Positions 34,570 through 40,964 of a stretch of 64,000 nt of DNA are shown here, piece by piece. Source of the stretch: Latescibacteria bacterium UBA6620 (GTDB taxonomy: Bacteria; Latescibacterota; UBA2968). The number at the start of each line of letters is the position of its first letter. Positions within the stretch are counted from its first letter, which is position 1. The DNA lies in the NCBI GenBank assembly GCA_002433075.1, contig DJHM01000010.1:798-64797 (forward strand), in the 5' to 3' direction. The position numbers were made by a program, and so were the translations under genes. The notes under the pieces were generated by a model. That model was not told the origin of the DNA, ran no database searches, and saw only the letters and a list, made by a program, of their open reading frames with translations.

Positions 34570-35289
34570 CTAAACGAGCACTTCATCCTTCCATATCAGC
34601 ATCCGACCACAATTCTCGCACCGTAGCAACTTGTCGGTTCGACGTGCTTCCACGAGCAACTGTGGGGAAAGTTGGCGGAAGCATCCGCCGCACGCGCCTT
34701 TCTTGATTGCTACCGCCGCAATCCCTCCCTTGACCATGCGTCGGATCCGGTTGTAGGACGAGAGCGCGGGCGCTTCGATGCCGTTCTCGATCTTCTTCCG
34801 CTTATTCATCCACCCCTTGATGTCGCCTTCAACAGACCCGAGCTTCGACTTGAGGTCGTCGATTCGCTCCTGAATTTCGGTCTCCCGCTGAGAGAAGGCC
34901 GATTTGTCTTCGTTCAGCTTTCCAGACAGATCTTCGTGATCCTCAATCGACTGCAGGATCCCGGTTTCCTGTTCGTCCTTTCGGTTGCCGAGAGACTCGA
35001 TTTCGAGCTGCAATGCGTCGTATTCACGGTTGGACTTGACCTCGTAGAGCCGATCCTGATGTTTCTTCAGGTCCTCGCTGATGGTTTCAAGCTCGCCCTC
35101 CATTGCCCGTCTGCCACTTTCCAGCTCCGTGACCCGCTCTTCGGTTTCCTGGATCGATTTTCGTGCGCTTTCGAGCTCGGACTTGAGGCGTTCGATTTCG
35201 TCCGGAAACTCCTCCTTGGAACGTTCCAGGATACTGATTTCTTTGTCGATCTCTTGGAGTTCCAGCAGCCTGTGGAGGCTCTCCTTCAT
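34570..35289 (-). CDS. Coiled-coil protein with C4 zinc ribbon (zf-RING_7/DUF164, CdsZ-like)
   Basis: 239 aa. Residues 5-165 form an almost uninterrupted antiparallel coiled coil rich in Glu, Lys and Arg (RSKEEFPDEIERLKSELESA). A short C-terminal zinc ribbon follows with C-GG-C (KKGACGGCFRQLSPQ) and C-EN-C (LRCENCGRMLIW). This is the widespread DUF164 family whose genes often lie beside rnpB, as here. The role is not settled; nucleic-acid or ribosome association has been discussed for it. ATG with AAGGAG upstream; the preceding tRNA-Val unit is separated by a strong hairpin. Confidence 0.9.
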   Translation of the reverse strand: MKESLHRLLELQEIDKEISILERSKEEFPDEIERLKSELESARKSIQETEERVTELESGRRAMEGELETISEDLKKHQDRLYEVKSNREYDALQLEIESLGNRKDEQETGILQSIEDHEDLSGKLNEDKSAFSQRETEIQERIDDLKSKLGSVEGDIKGWMNKRKKIENGIEAPALSSYNRIRRMVKGGIAAVAIKKGACGGCFRQLSPQLLVEARRTDKLLRCENCGRMLIWKDEVLV

Positions 35290-35315
35290 GGTAGGCGATC
35301 TCCTTGCCTGAGGGC

Positions 35316-35356
35316 TAAAAGCAACGGTGCATCTTCGCTGGGAAGATGCACCGTTG
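35316..35356 (-). terminator. Terminator after tRNA-Val
   Basis: 15-bp perfect stem CAACGGTGCATCTTC (35322-35336) / GAAGATGCACCGTTG (35342-35356); on the minus strand it is followed by CTTTTAG. It lies between tRNA-Val and the zf-RING_7 gene. Confidence 0.8.
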
Positions 35357-35408
35357 TCTGGTTGCCTTTTTGTGGGTCTTCCACTCGCGGCGGGCGGCGG
35401 GCGTGAAG

Positions 35409-35485
35409 TGGTGGGCGATACTGGACTCGAACCAGTGACCTCTGGTATGTGAAACCAGCGCTCTAACCAGCTGAGCTAATCGCCC
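35409..35485 (-). tRNA. tRNA-Val (anticodon CAC)
   Basis: Minus strand: acceptor GGGCGAT/ATCGCCC, discriminator A, encoded CCA. D-arm TAGCTCAGCTGGTTAGAGC, anticodon stem CTGGT/ACCAG around TTCACAT (anticodon CAC), T-arm with GGTTCGAGTCC. CAC reads only GUG, so a second tRNA-Val must exist elsewhere. Confidence 0.97.
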
Positions 35486-35577
35486 TGGTGTGTGTACACC
35501 GGGTGCCGTTTTCTTGTCCTTTTTCAGCCGCGATCTATCCTGAAGACGGTGATATGAAGATCATTCAACAGCCCGGC

Positions 35578-35607
35578 TAATTAACATAAACCCCGATGAT
35601 CTGTCAA
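35578..35607 (-). promoter_or_regulatory. Promoter of tRNA-Val
   Basis: On the minus strand, TTGACA (35607-35602), 18-nt spacer ending TATGT, then TAATTA (35583-35578): an extended -10 of the same type as at 4599-4627. The leader before the tRNA is about 85 nt. Confidence 0.65.
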
Positions 35608-35616
35608 GTTAGCTGG

Positions 35617-36615
35617 TCAGGTGAGGGGTTGCCGGGGTGAGGGTGGGTGATTGACGGGGTAGTCCGGTTTGTTGCCCTGGAGCACTTTTACAATGTCAGA
35701 CGCAACCATGGCCATGTTTTGCGCGGATTCGAGTGAATGCCCCGAACAGTGGGGCGTGAGAAGGACGTTGTCCAGTTCGAGCAGAGGGTTGTCCCCCGGG
35801 ACGGGCTCGGTCTCGAAGACGTCGATGACGGCCCCTGCGATGCTTCCCGCTCTGAGGGCGGCCACAAGGGCCGATTCGTCGATCACGGGCCCCCGCGAGC
35901 AGTTGATCAGGTAGGCATCCTCCTTCATCCGTTCCAGCGCCCACGCATCGATCAGATGATGGGTCGAATCGAGCAGAGGCACGTTGAGAGAGATAAAATC
36001 CGCTGTATCAAGGAGGTCGTCCAGCTCCACACGCCGGGCGCGGAGGCGCTTTTCTTCTTCTTCGGGAGCGGGAAAGGCGTCTGCGTAGACCACGTTCATT
36101 CGGAGCCCCAGCGAGCAGATTTCGGCAATTCTCCGCCCAATACGACCGAATCCCACGATCCCGAGGGTCTTTCCCATCAGTTCGGGGGCGTGAACCTCGT
36201 TTCGGAAAGACCAGTGACCCCCTCGCGTCGCCGCGTCGGCCTGCACGATGTGGCGGGGGAGCGCGATCATCCCCATGACGACAAACTCGGCTACGGACTC
36301 TGCGGGGGCAACGGGGGTGTTTACGATCTGAATGCCCCGGTCTGTTGCTGCGTCCACATCGATGTTGTCGACTCCGATGCCGTGACGACCCACGACCTTC
36401 AGGTTGGGGGCGACGTCCATGACGTCTCCGTCGATTTTGCCCTGTGCACGGGCAAGAATCGCATCGATGTCTCCGACGGCCCTCTTGATGGAATCGGGGT
36501 CGAATCCGTCTGCATACACGATGGACGCCCCGTTCTGGGTCAGATGATCGATGCCTTTCGCGTGCACGGCTTCGAATAGCAGGACTCTGTGGTCGGGCAC
36601 TTTCGGTCCTTTCAT
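35617..36615 (-). CDS. D-isomer 2-hydroxyacid dehydrogenase (SerA/3-phosphoglycerate dehydrogenase-like)
   Basis: 332-aa NAD-dependent dehydrogenase without the regulatory ACT domain of SerA. Substrate-binding arm at the N-terminus (VVGRHGIGVDNIDVDAAT), Rossmann core MGKTLGIVGFGRIGRRIAE (about 146-165), catalytic Arg in LINCSRGPVIDE, Glu in DVFETEPVP, and His in LLTPHCSGHS. It oxidises a D-2-hydroxyacid (phosphoglycerate, glycerate or a relative). The upstream 60 nt are very AT-rich (TTATAATAAAATAATAC on the minus strand), likely its promoter, though no clean -35 is seen. The start has no clear Shine-Dalgarno. A glycerate 2-kinase lies 4 kb away at 40961, so D-glycerate is a plausible product. 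Confidence 0.88.
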   Translation of the reverse strand: MKGPKVPDHRVLLFEAVHAKGIDHLTQNGASIVYADGFDPDSIKRAVGDIDAILARAQGKIDGDVMDVAPNLKVVGRHGIGVDNIDVDAATDRGIQIVNTPVAPAESVAEFVVMGMIALPRHIVQADAATRGGHWSFRNEVHAPELMGKTLGIVGFGRIGRRIAEICSLGLRMNVVYADAFPAPEEEEKRLRARRVELDDLLDTADFISLNVPLLDSTHHLIDAWALERMKEDAYLINCSRGPVIDESALVAALRAGSIAGAVIDVFETEPVPGDNPLLELDNVLLTPHCSGHSLESAQNMAMVASDIVKVLQGNKPDYPVNHPPSPRQPLT

Positions 36616-36668
36616 ATTTTCGTTATAAAGTATTATTTTATTATAATTTATGTGTGAAAATCCTGGAC

Positions 36669-36697
36669 TTGCTCGGATTTTTGCTTTTCTATATATT
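36669..36697 (+). promoter_or_regulatory. Promoter of tRNA-Glu
   Basis: TTGCTC at 36669-36674, 17-nt T-rich spacer, TATATT at 36692-36697, 12 nt before the tRNA 5' end. Confidence 0.65.
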
Positions 36698-36708
36698 GGT
36701 CCACGAGT

Positions 36709-36783
36709 GACCCCGTCGTTCAGCGGTTAGGACACCGGCCTTTCACGCCGGTAACGGGGGTTCGATTCCCCTCGGGGTCACCA
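36709..36783 (+). tRNA. tRNA-Glu (anticodon TTC)
   Basis: Acceptor GACCCCG/CGGGGTC, discriminator A and encoded CCA. D-arm TCGTTCAGCGGTTAGGACA, anticodon stem CCGGC/GCCGG around CTTTCAC (anticodon TTC), T-arm with GGTTCGATTCC. A terminator follows 8 nt later. Confidence 0.97.
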
Positions 36784-36791
36784 CTTCATTA

Positions 36792-36834
36792 GGGCCCTGC
36801 TGACGCCAATCTGGCTCGGCAGGGCCCGTTTTAT
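36792..36834 (+). terminator. Terminator after tRNA-Glu
   Basis: GGGCCCTGC (36792-36800) / GCAGGGCCC (36819-36827) with an inner GCCA/TGGC helix, followed by GTTTTATT. Confidence 0.88.
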
Positions 36835-36916
36835 TGCGGGTGTAAAATACGCAGGGCGTGTGAATAGGGCCAGTTATAAGCGGTCTTCGGTGTTGTATTT
36901 GGACGAGAAATCCCTG

Positions 36917-36945
36917 TTGACACTGGTGGTGCGGCGCTGTATACT
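36917..36945 (+). promoter_or_regulatory. Strong promoter in the gene-free stretch 36840-37254
   Basis: TTGACA at 36917-36922, 17-nt spacer, TATACT at 36940-36945: one of the best matches in the window, with no open reading frame behind it. The 415-nt stretch 36840-37254 otherwise holds the small-RNA candidate, two more hairpins and one more promoter. Confidence 0.8.
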
Positions 36946-36951
36946 TTCGTG

Positions 36952-37019
36952 GGGCTATGGGATGGCCCAATTGGGATCCTCGGGCATACTAGGGGTGGGA
37001 TGACCGAGGATCCCGTTTT
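36952..37019 (+). ncRNA. Candidate small RNA of about 70 nt
   Basis: From the start predicted by the 36917-36945 promoter to an intrinsic terminator. The transcript would fold as a short 5' hairpin (GGGC...GCCC near 36953-36968) and a terminator stem GGGATCCTCGG (36973-36983) / CCGAGGATCCC (37004-37014) with a 20-nt loop and GTTTTA tail. I see no start codon with a Shine-Dalgarno inside. It does not match 6S, tmRNA or SRP RNA. A leader that is terminated by default before the gene at 37255 is the other reading. Confidence 0.5.
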
Positions 37020-37064
37020 ATGTACGGTAGTAAGGGCAGGATATTCGGAACTCGCCAACGATGT

Positions 37065-37099
37065 GGGCGTCTGACTGATGAAGTCGGACGCCCTTTCCT
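37065..37099 (+). terminator. Second terminator-like hairpin in tandem
   Basis: GGGCGTCTGAC (37065-37075) / GTCGGACGCCC (37083-37093) with a 7-nt loop, then TTTCCTGTTTC. One mismatch-type pair. It follows the small-RNA candidate by 45 nt. Confidence 0.6.
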
Positions 37100-37119
37100 G
37101 TTTCTACCTGGATTTCACG

Positions 37120-37162
37120 ACCCTCCCACCAGGCGGCTGACGGAGAGGGTGTCTGTTTTTTT
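37120..37162 (+). terminator. Third terminator-like hairpin in tandem
   Basis: ACCCTC (37120-37125) / GAGGGT (37145-37150), weak six-base stem but followed closely by a run of seven T (37156-37162). Just before the promoter at 37175. Confidence 0.45.
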
Positions 37163-37174
37163 ATGTGCGGAGAC

Positions 37175-37203
37175 TTGACGGGTATACAAATGGATAGTAT
37201 CTT
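37175..37203 (+). promoter_or_regulatory. Promoter of the small gene at 37255
   Basis: TTGACG at 37175-37180, 17-nt spacer, TATCTT at 37198-37203; GTG start 52 nt downstream of the -10. Confidence 0.65.
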
Positions 37204-37254
37204 TTTGTGCAGGTATCGTAGGAAGGTCAGGAATTCCCCACAAGGAGTGTCCTC

Positions 37255-37563
37255 GTGATTCGAACCGTAGCTGCAGACATGGACAGCGTGGTCCGCATAG
37301 AAGATCTGAGTCAGGAATTCGACAAAGTCGTCGAGAGGGTGATCGGGACGGTCGGTGTAGCCTATACCGCCATTGGAAGCGATCGGCTAGAAGGCATTTC
37401 GAGGATCGAGCGCCAGGTCGATGCGTGCGCCCGGGCGTATGTCGCTGGTCGGTGCGATCGCAATCTCTGGCTCCAGGTACTGGATGACTATGAGAGAAGC
37501 TGGTTGGTTGCTGCCGACCTCGCATCTGTGGATGCGCCCGTCACGCAGACGATGGCGGCTTGA
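37255..37563 (+). CDS. Hypothetical protein, 102 aa
   Basis: Small, acidic, mostly helical protein with no signal peptide or membrane segment (VRIEDLSQEFDKVVERVIG; ISRIERQVDACARAYVAGR; WLQVLDDYERSWLVAADLA). No family recognised. GTG start preceded by AAGGAG at 7 nt, with its own promoter and a strong terminator 127 nt after the stop, so it looks like a genuine monocistronic gene. Reading frames on the other strand overlap but have no such signals. Function unknown. Confidence 0.6.
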   Translation: MIRTVAADMDSVVRIEDLSQEFDKVVERVIGTVGVAYTAIGSDRLEGISRIERQVDACARAYVAGRCDRNLWLQVLDDYERSWLVAADLASVDAPVTQTMAA

Positions 37564-37689
37564 AAGGCCGTTGCTATTCACCAATGCCTGAAAGCCTGTC
37601 ACCATCGGTTGAGTTGAGATCCATCTTCCCTCACTAACAGGGGAGAGGGGAGGGGAGTTGGGTCCCAGAGGGGGATCGATGGTGAACAC

Positions 37690-37721
37690 GAGCGAGTGAC
37701 TCGGGAGGTCACTCGCTCTTT
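37690..37721 (+). terminator. Terminator after the 102-aa gene
   Basis: Perfect 11-bp stem GAGCGAGTGAC / GTCACTCGCTC with a 7-nt loop, followed by TTTAAAT. The 126 nt between the stop at 37563 and this hairpin hold nothing recognised. Confidence 0.75.
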
Positions 37722-37735
37722 AAATCTGTACTGAA

Positions 37736-37771
37736 TAAAAAAGGGTTCGAACAATTACGTTCGAACCCTTT
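37736..37771 (-). terminator. Terminator of the HU gene
   Basis: On the minus strand, 13-bp perfect stem AAAGGGTTCGAAC / GTTCGAACCCTTT with a 6-nt loop, running into a T-tract (TTTTTTAT), 20 nt after the HU stop. Confidence 0.9.
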
Positions 37772-37790
37772 CGTGCGTCAGATTGTGCTC

Positions 37791-38063
37791 TTATGCCTTG
37801 AACGCCTTCAGTTTCGCTCCGGCCTTGAACTTGGGCACCGTAGCAGCCTTGATCTTGATGGCCTGTCCCGTCTGCGGGTTCCTGCCGGTTCTGGCTTTCC
37901 TCTTCGATGTTGAGAACGTCCCGAAACCGACGAGCGTCACCGAATCACCCTTCTTCAAAGCTTTCGTGATGTTCGAGAGGGTGGCATCCAGAGCCGCGCC
38001 GGCATCCTTGTTGGACAGACCAGCGTCGGTCGCGATCGAAGCGATCAATTCTCCTTTATTCAA
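37791..38063 (-). CDS. hup: DNA-binding protein HU
   Basis: 90-aa histone-like protein of typical HU length: N-terminal helices NKGELIASIATDAGLSNKDA, VTLVGFGTFSTSKRKAR saddle, DNA arm GRNPQTGQAIKIKAATVPKFK, basic C-terminus. It binds and bends DNA without sequence specificity. TTG start with GGGAGGTG 7 nt upstream. Monocistronic with a strong terminator. It differs from the longer HU/IHF-like protein at 4170-4541, which lacks the C-terminal KFKAGAKLK motif and has an acidic tail. Confidence 0.96.
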   Translation of the reverse strand: MNKGELIASIATDAGLSNKDAGAALDATLSNITKALKKGDSVTLVGFGTFSTSKRKARTGRNPQTGQAIKIKAATVPKFKAGAKLKAFKA

Positions 38064-38322
38064 ACTGTTTCACCTCCCTTCCGCCATTCTTGCGCAGTGC
38101 GCGCCTGGGTGAGTGTCTGGCTTGATTGCGGCCGCTGAGGGAGCCATAAGAGGGAGGTAAAGCCCTATGGCGTCGCTAACCGCGAGAGTATACGGCCAGA
38201 CCAAATCCAGGGACAAGGCCAAATCGGCCTGAGATCAAGCGACACAGGAGCATTCTTCTCTCTTCGGGTTGTTGGCTTACGCTTGGTGTGCTACCTTCTT
38301 TGGATAAAGCACGTAAATTTCG

Positions 38323-38336
38323 ATGGAAGTTTCCAT
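38323..38336. promoter_or_regulatory. Inverted repeat upstream of the LysR gene (operator candidate)
   Basis: ATGGAA-GT-TTCCAT, a perfect 6+6 inverted repeat ending 11 nt before the ATG of the LysR-type gene. Its place over the leader suits autoregulation, but it is shorter than a typical T-N11-A site. The 284 nt between 38064 and 38347 hold no other element I can support. Confidence 0.4.
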
Positions 38337-38347
38337 AGGATAAGTTT

Positions 38348-39238
38348 ATGGATATTGAGCAGATGCGGGGCCTTGTGGAAGTCGCGCGGGAGAGGTCTTT
38401 CACAAAAGCCGCCGGGAAGCTGTTTTTGACTCAGCCAGCCGTAAGTCTTCAGATCAAGGCCCTGGAAGAGGAGGTCGGGCAGCGACTGTTCGAGAGGCAC
38501 GGAAAGAGGGTGACGATTACGAACGCCGGGAGACTCCTGTGGGATCGGGCGGAACAGATTCTGAGCCTGGTAGATCGAGCGAGAGAGGATCTGGCGGGGC
38601 TGGGGTCGCTGAATACCGGACATCTGAGAATCGGGACGAGCGATACGAACTGTGCCTATGTCCTTCCTCCGAGCGTTCGATCCTTTCGTGCCCGATACCC
38701 GGGAATCGACATCCGGTTAACCGACCGAATGTCCCGAGAGGTTGTTCGACTGGTTGTGGAGGGGAGCGTCGATTTCGGTATCGCCACCATGCCGGTGGGT
38801 CACACCGGGGTGGTAACATCCCCACTTTTTGAAAGACGCGATGTTGTTATCGCTCCGCCTGGCCACCGTCTGGCAGGGCGGAAGCGGCTCAAAATCATGG
38901 ACCTGGTTGAAGAAGATTGGCTGATGCTCGAAACCGGTAGCACGAGCAGAGGACTCGTCGATCGTGCCCTTCAAGAAGCGGGACTTAGGCCATCCATCGC
39001 GATGGAACTGGGCAGTATCGAAGTCATCAAGAAATTCGTGAGCATCGGGCTTGGGATTGCCGTGGTCCCTGAAGTCGCGATCGAACAGGAACGGGCTCAG
39101 GGCGAGCTCTTGTGCCTGAAGGTGCAGGGGATCCCGCCCAGGCAGGTCTCTCTGATTCTCCGGCCGGGGGGATATCTTTCTCCGGCGGCGGATGTTTTTC
39201 TAGACACTCTCAGGAAGGACGTGGGTGCCCGAGGATGA
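38348..39238 (+). CDS. LysR-family transcriptional regulator
   Basis: 296-aa regulator: N-terminal winged helix-turn-helix (MDIEQMRGLVEVARERSFTKAAGKLFLTQPAVSLQIKALEE, 1-60), linker helix, and a two-lobed effector domain (GHLRIGTSDTNCAYVLPPSVRSF; GVVTSPLFERRDVVIAPPGHRL). The closest style is the CysB/CbbR branch. AGGATAAG lies before the ATG. Its stop overlaps the ATG of the kinase gene by 4 nt, so unlike most LysR genes it is co-transcribed with, and not divergent from, its likely targets. Confidence 0.93.
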   Translation: MDIEQMRGLVEVARERSFTKAAGKLFLTQPAVSLQIKALEEEVGQRLFERHGKRVTITNAGRLLWDRAEQILSLVDRAREDLAGLGSLNTGHLRIGTSDTNCAYVLPPSVRSFRARYPGIDIRLTDRMSREVVRLVVEGSVDFGIATMPVGHTGVVTSPLFERRDVVIAPPGHRLAGRKRLKIMDLVEEDWLMLETGSTSRGLVDRALQEAGLRPSIAMELGSIEVIKKFVSIGLGIAVVPEVAIEQERAQGELLCLKVQGIPPRQVSLILRPGGYLSPAADVFLDTLRKDVGARG

Positions 39239-40176
39239 TGAACTACGGTGGTTTCTCGGTCCCCGATGATCTCCTCGAGGCGGTCGCCAACTCCTACGGG
39301 CTCAAGCCCGTCGTTCTCCGTCATCGAGTCGGTCCCCGTTCGACCGTTCTATTTCTGTCGTCAGGTTGCGAAGCCTACGTGGGTAAATACTATGGGGCGC
39401 GCGATGGGGACCAAATCGAACGGGTCCTGAGGTTGGCAGAGCTTGCTGGGTCTGCAGGATGTCCGGCTGTCGCTGCGATACGCCCTCGTGATACCGACAG
39501 GTGCACCGTCGAGGTCTCTGGGGGGCGAGGCCGATTCGCCCTTTTTCCTTTTGTCCGGGGGTCTGAATACGGACCTGGACGTATCGATCAGCTTCGAACC
39601 GCCGCCCGGCTGCTCGCGAATTTACATCGGAAGAAACCGAACGTGAACGGGCCCTCGGATTCCGATGTGTTGTCTTCTGGGCCGGATCTGGACGTCTGCC
39701 CCGCCTGTTCATCTCTCCTGAAACAAATAGACTCCCGGCAGCTCATGGACCACAAAGTCCATCTGTGCCACGGAGATTTTCGCGGCCAGAACCTGATCTT
39801 TTGTCAGAACCGAGTCGCGGGACTTCTTGATTTCGATGACGCGAGGATCGCGTCCAGGCTGTGGGACCTCTCGTATGCGGTCCTCTTCTTTTCCGCTGCC
39901 TTGTCGGCATCCCCTCTGCTACCCTCCGAACGTCGCGCTTTTCTCCGCACCTATCATCAGCATCTCCCGTTATCTCCCGAGGACCTTGAACGGCTGCCTT
40001 CCTATCTGTGCTGGGCGGCGGCTCGAGGCCTGGCGCTGTGGGAAGACCTTAAGCGCTCAGCCGCTCCCGATGTTCACGGTCGGTTGACGCTGTGGTCTCT
40101 CCGATACGCTCCGATGGTCGAATGGGTTCTGGGGGGAACGCCGGAAAATCTCAGATCCATGACAGGCGACCTCTGA
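39235..40176 (+). CDS. APH/choline-kinase-family small-molecule phosphotransferase
   Basis: 313-aa kinase-like protein. Catalytic loop LCHGDFRGQNLIFCQN (Brenner motif H-G-D-x4-N) and metal-binding LLDFDDARIASRLWDLSYAV are intact; the N-lobe carries AYVGKYYGARDGDQIERV with a candidate ATP lysine. Substrates in this family include aminoglycosides, choline, homoserine and sugars; nothing here selects one. ATG at 39235 overlaps the LysR stop (ATGA). Longer in-frame extensions lie inside the LysR gene and are rejected. Phosphatase and glycerate kinase genes follow. Confidence 0.85.
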   Translation: MMNYGGFSVPDDLLEAVANSYGLKPVVLRHRVGPRSTVLFLSSGCEAYVGKYYGARDGDQIERVLRLAELAGSAGCPAVAAIRPRDTDRCTVEVSGGRGRFALFPFVRGSEYGPGRIDQLRTAARLLANLHRKKPNVNGPSDSDVLSSGPDLDVCPACSSLLKQIDSRQLMDHKVHLCHGDFRGQNLIFCQNRVAGLLDFDDARIASRLWDLSYAVLFFSAALSASPLLPSERRAFLRTYHQHLPLSPEDLERLPSYLCWAAARGLALWEDLKRSAAPDVHGRLTLWSLRYAPMVEWVLGGTPENLRSMTGDL

Positions 40177-40349
40177 TCTGGGGGCGTGTTGTTCGAGATG
40201 GGCGATTTACTTATCATTACGCGCCTTACTTCAATGCAGTGGTGGGCGAAAGCGCCGAGGGTGCATTGCCGTTTAATTTCTCCTGGCTTGTGCCAGGACA
40301 TCTCGCTGGCACGGGGCGGCCGGGTTGCGCGCTGGAATACTAGGGCGAA

Positions 40350-40964
40350 ATGCTTCCCCACGAACAACGATTCCTGTCGTGGCTGAATTCCTCCCGCAGG
40401 CTTTCTGCTCCTCGTGAAGTGCTCGCAGACGACATCGGGCTGGGTCACATTGACACCGATCGTCGAATGCAGGCGATGTATCGAAAATTCCGAGATTCTT
40501 GGCCGATCCTCGCTTCGGTTCGCGAGGGGTTCGGTGAAGGTGGAGAGGAAGTGGATCGTTTTGCGCGATCCGATCAACTCGCGCTGGAAGATCTCAGCTT
40601 CGTTAAATCGCAAGGGATTGGGCATCTCGTCACCCGGACCGGGCGACCCATTCCGGAGACGTGGCTCGAGGAAACACAGGTCGAATCTCTTCACCTGCCG
40701 GTTCCTGACGGAGGGATTCCGGTGCGGGAGCAGGTCGATCAGTTTAACGATCACGTAGATCGGCTTCTGGGGCTCGGTTCGCCAGTGCTCGTACACTGCC
40801 TGGGTGGTTTCGGACGGACAGGTAATTTCCTGGCGGCGTATCTGGTTTACGGTGGTGCCACCGCCGCGGAGGCGGTCGTGGAGGTCAGGCGGTTGCGGCC
40901 CGCGTCGATCGAGAACGAAGCTCAGGAAACAGCCGTCCAGGCTTTCGAGGAAGGGACTCTATGA
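40350..40964 (+). CDS. Dual-specificity-type phosphatase (Cys-based)
   Basis: 204 aa. Active-site P-loop VHCLGGFGRTGNFLAAYLV (about 148-166) has the HC-x5-R-T signature, and PVPDGG (about 118-123) provides a candidate general acid. DLSFVKSQGIGHLVT resembles the start of the atypical DSP fold, and a C-terminal helix pair (EVRRLRPASIENEAQETAVQ) is typical. The first 80 residues are unusual. In frame upstream (GTG 40239 to TAG 40341) lies NFSWLVPGHLAGTGRPG, which looks like the true N-terminus of such phosphatases. The ATG at 40350 has no good Shine-Dalgarno. Stop overlaps the glycerate kinase ATG by 4 nt. Confidence 0.75.
   Translation: MLPHEQRFLSWLNSSRRLSAPREVLADDIGLGHIDTDRRMQAMYRKFRDSWPILASVREGFGEGGEEVDRFARSDQLALEDLSFVKSQGIGHLVTRTGRPIPETWLEETQVESLHLPVPDGGIPVREQVDQFNDHVDRLLGLGSPVLVHCLGGFGRTGNFLAAYLVYGGATAAEAVVEVRRLRPASIENEAQETAVQAFEEGTL

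Noticed and set aside
34216..34706. Several short open frames around rnpB
   Set aside because: They overlap the RNase P RNA, whose conserved core is complete.
37115..37525. A leftward frame opposite the 102-aa gene
   Set aside because: Low-complexity Arg/His/Ser composition and no ribosome site; the plus strand has promoter, AAGGAG and terminator.
39112..39234. A longer N-terminus for the APH-type kinase
   Set aside because: It lies entirely inside the LysR gene; the ATGA overlap at 39235 is the natural start.
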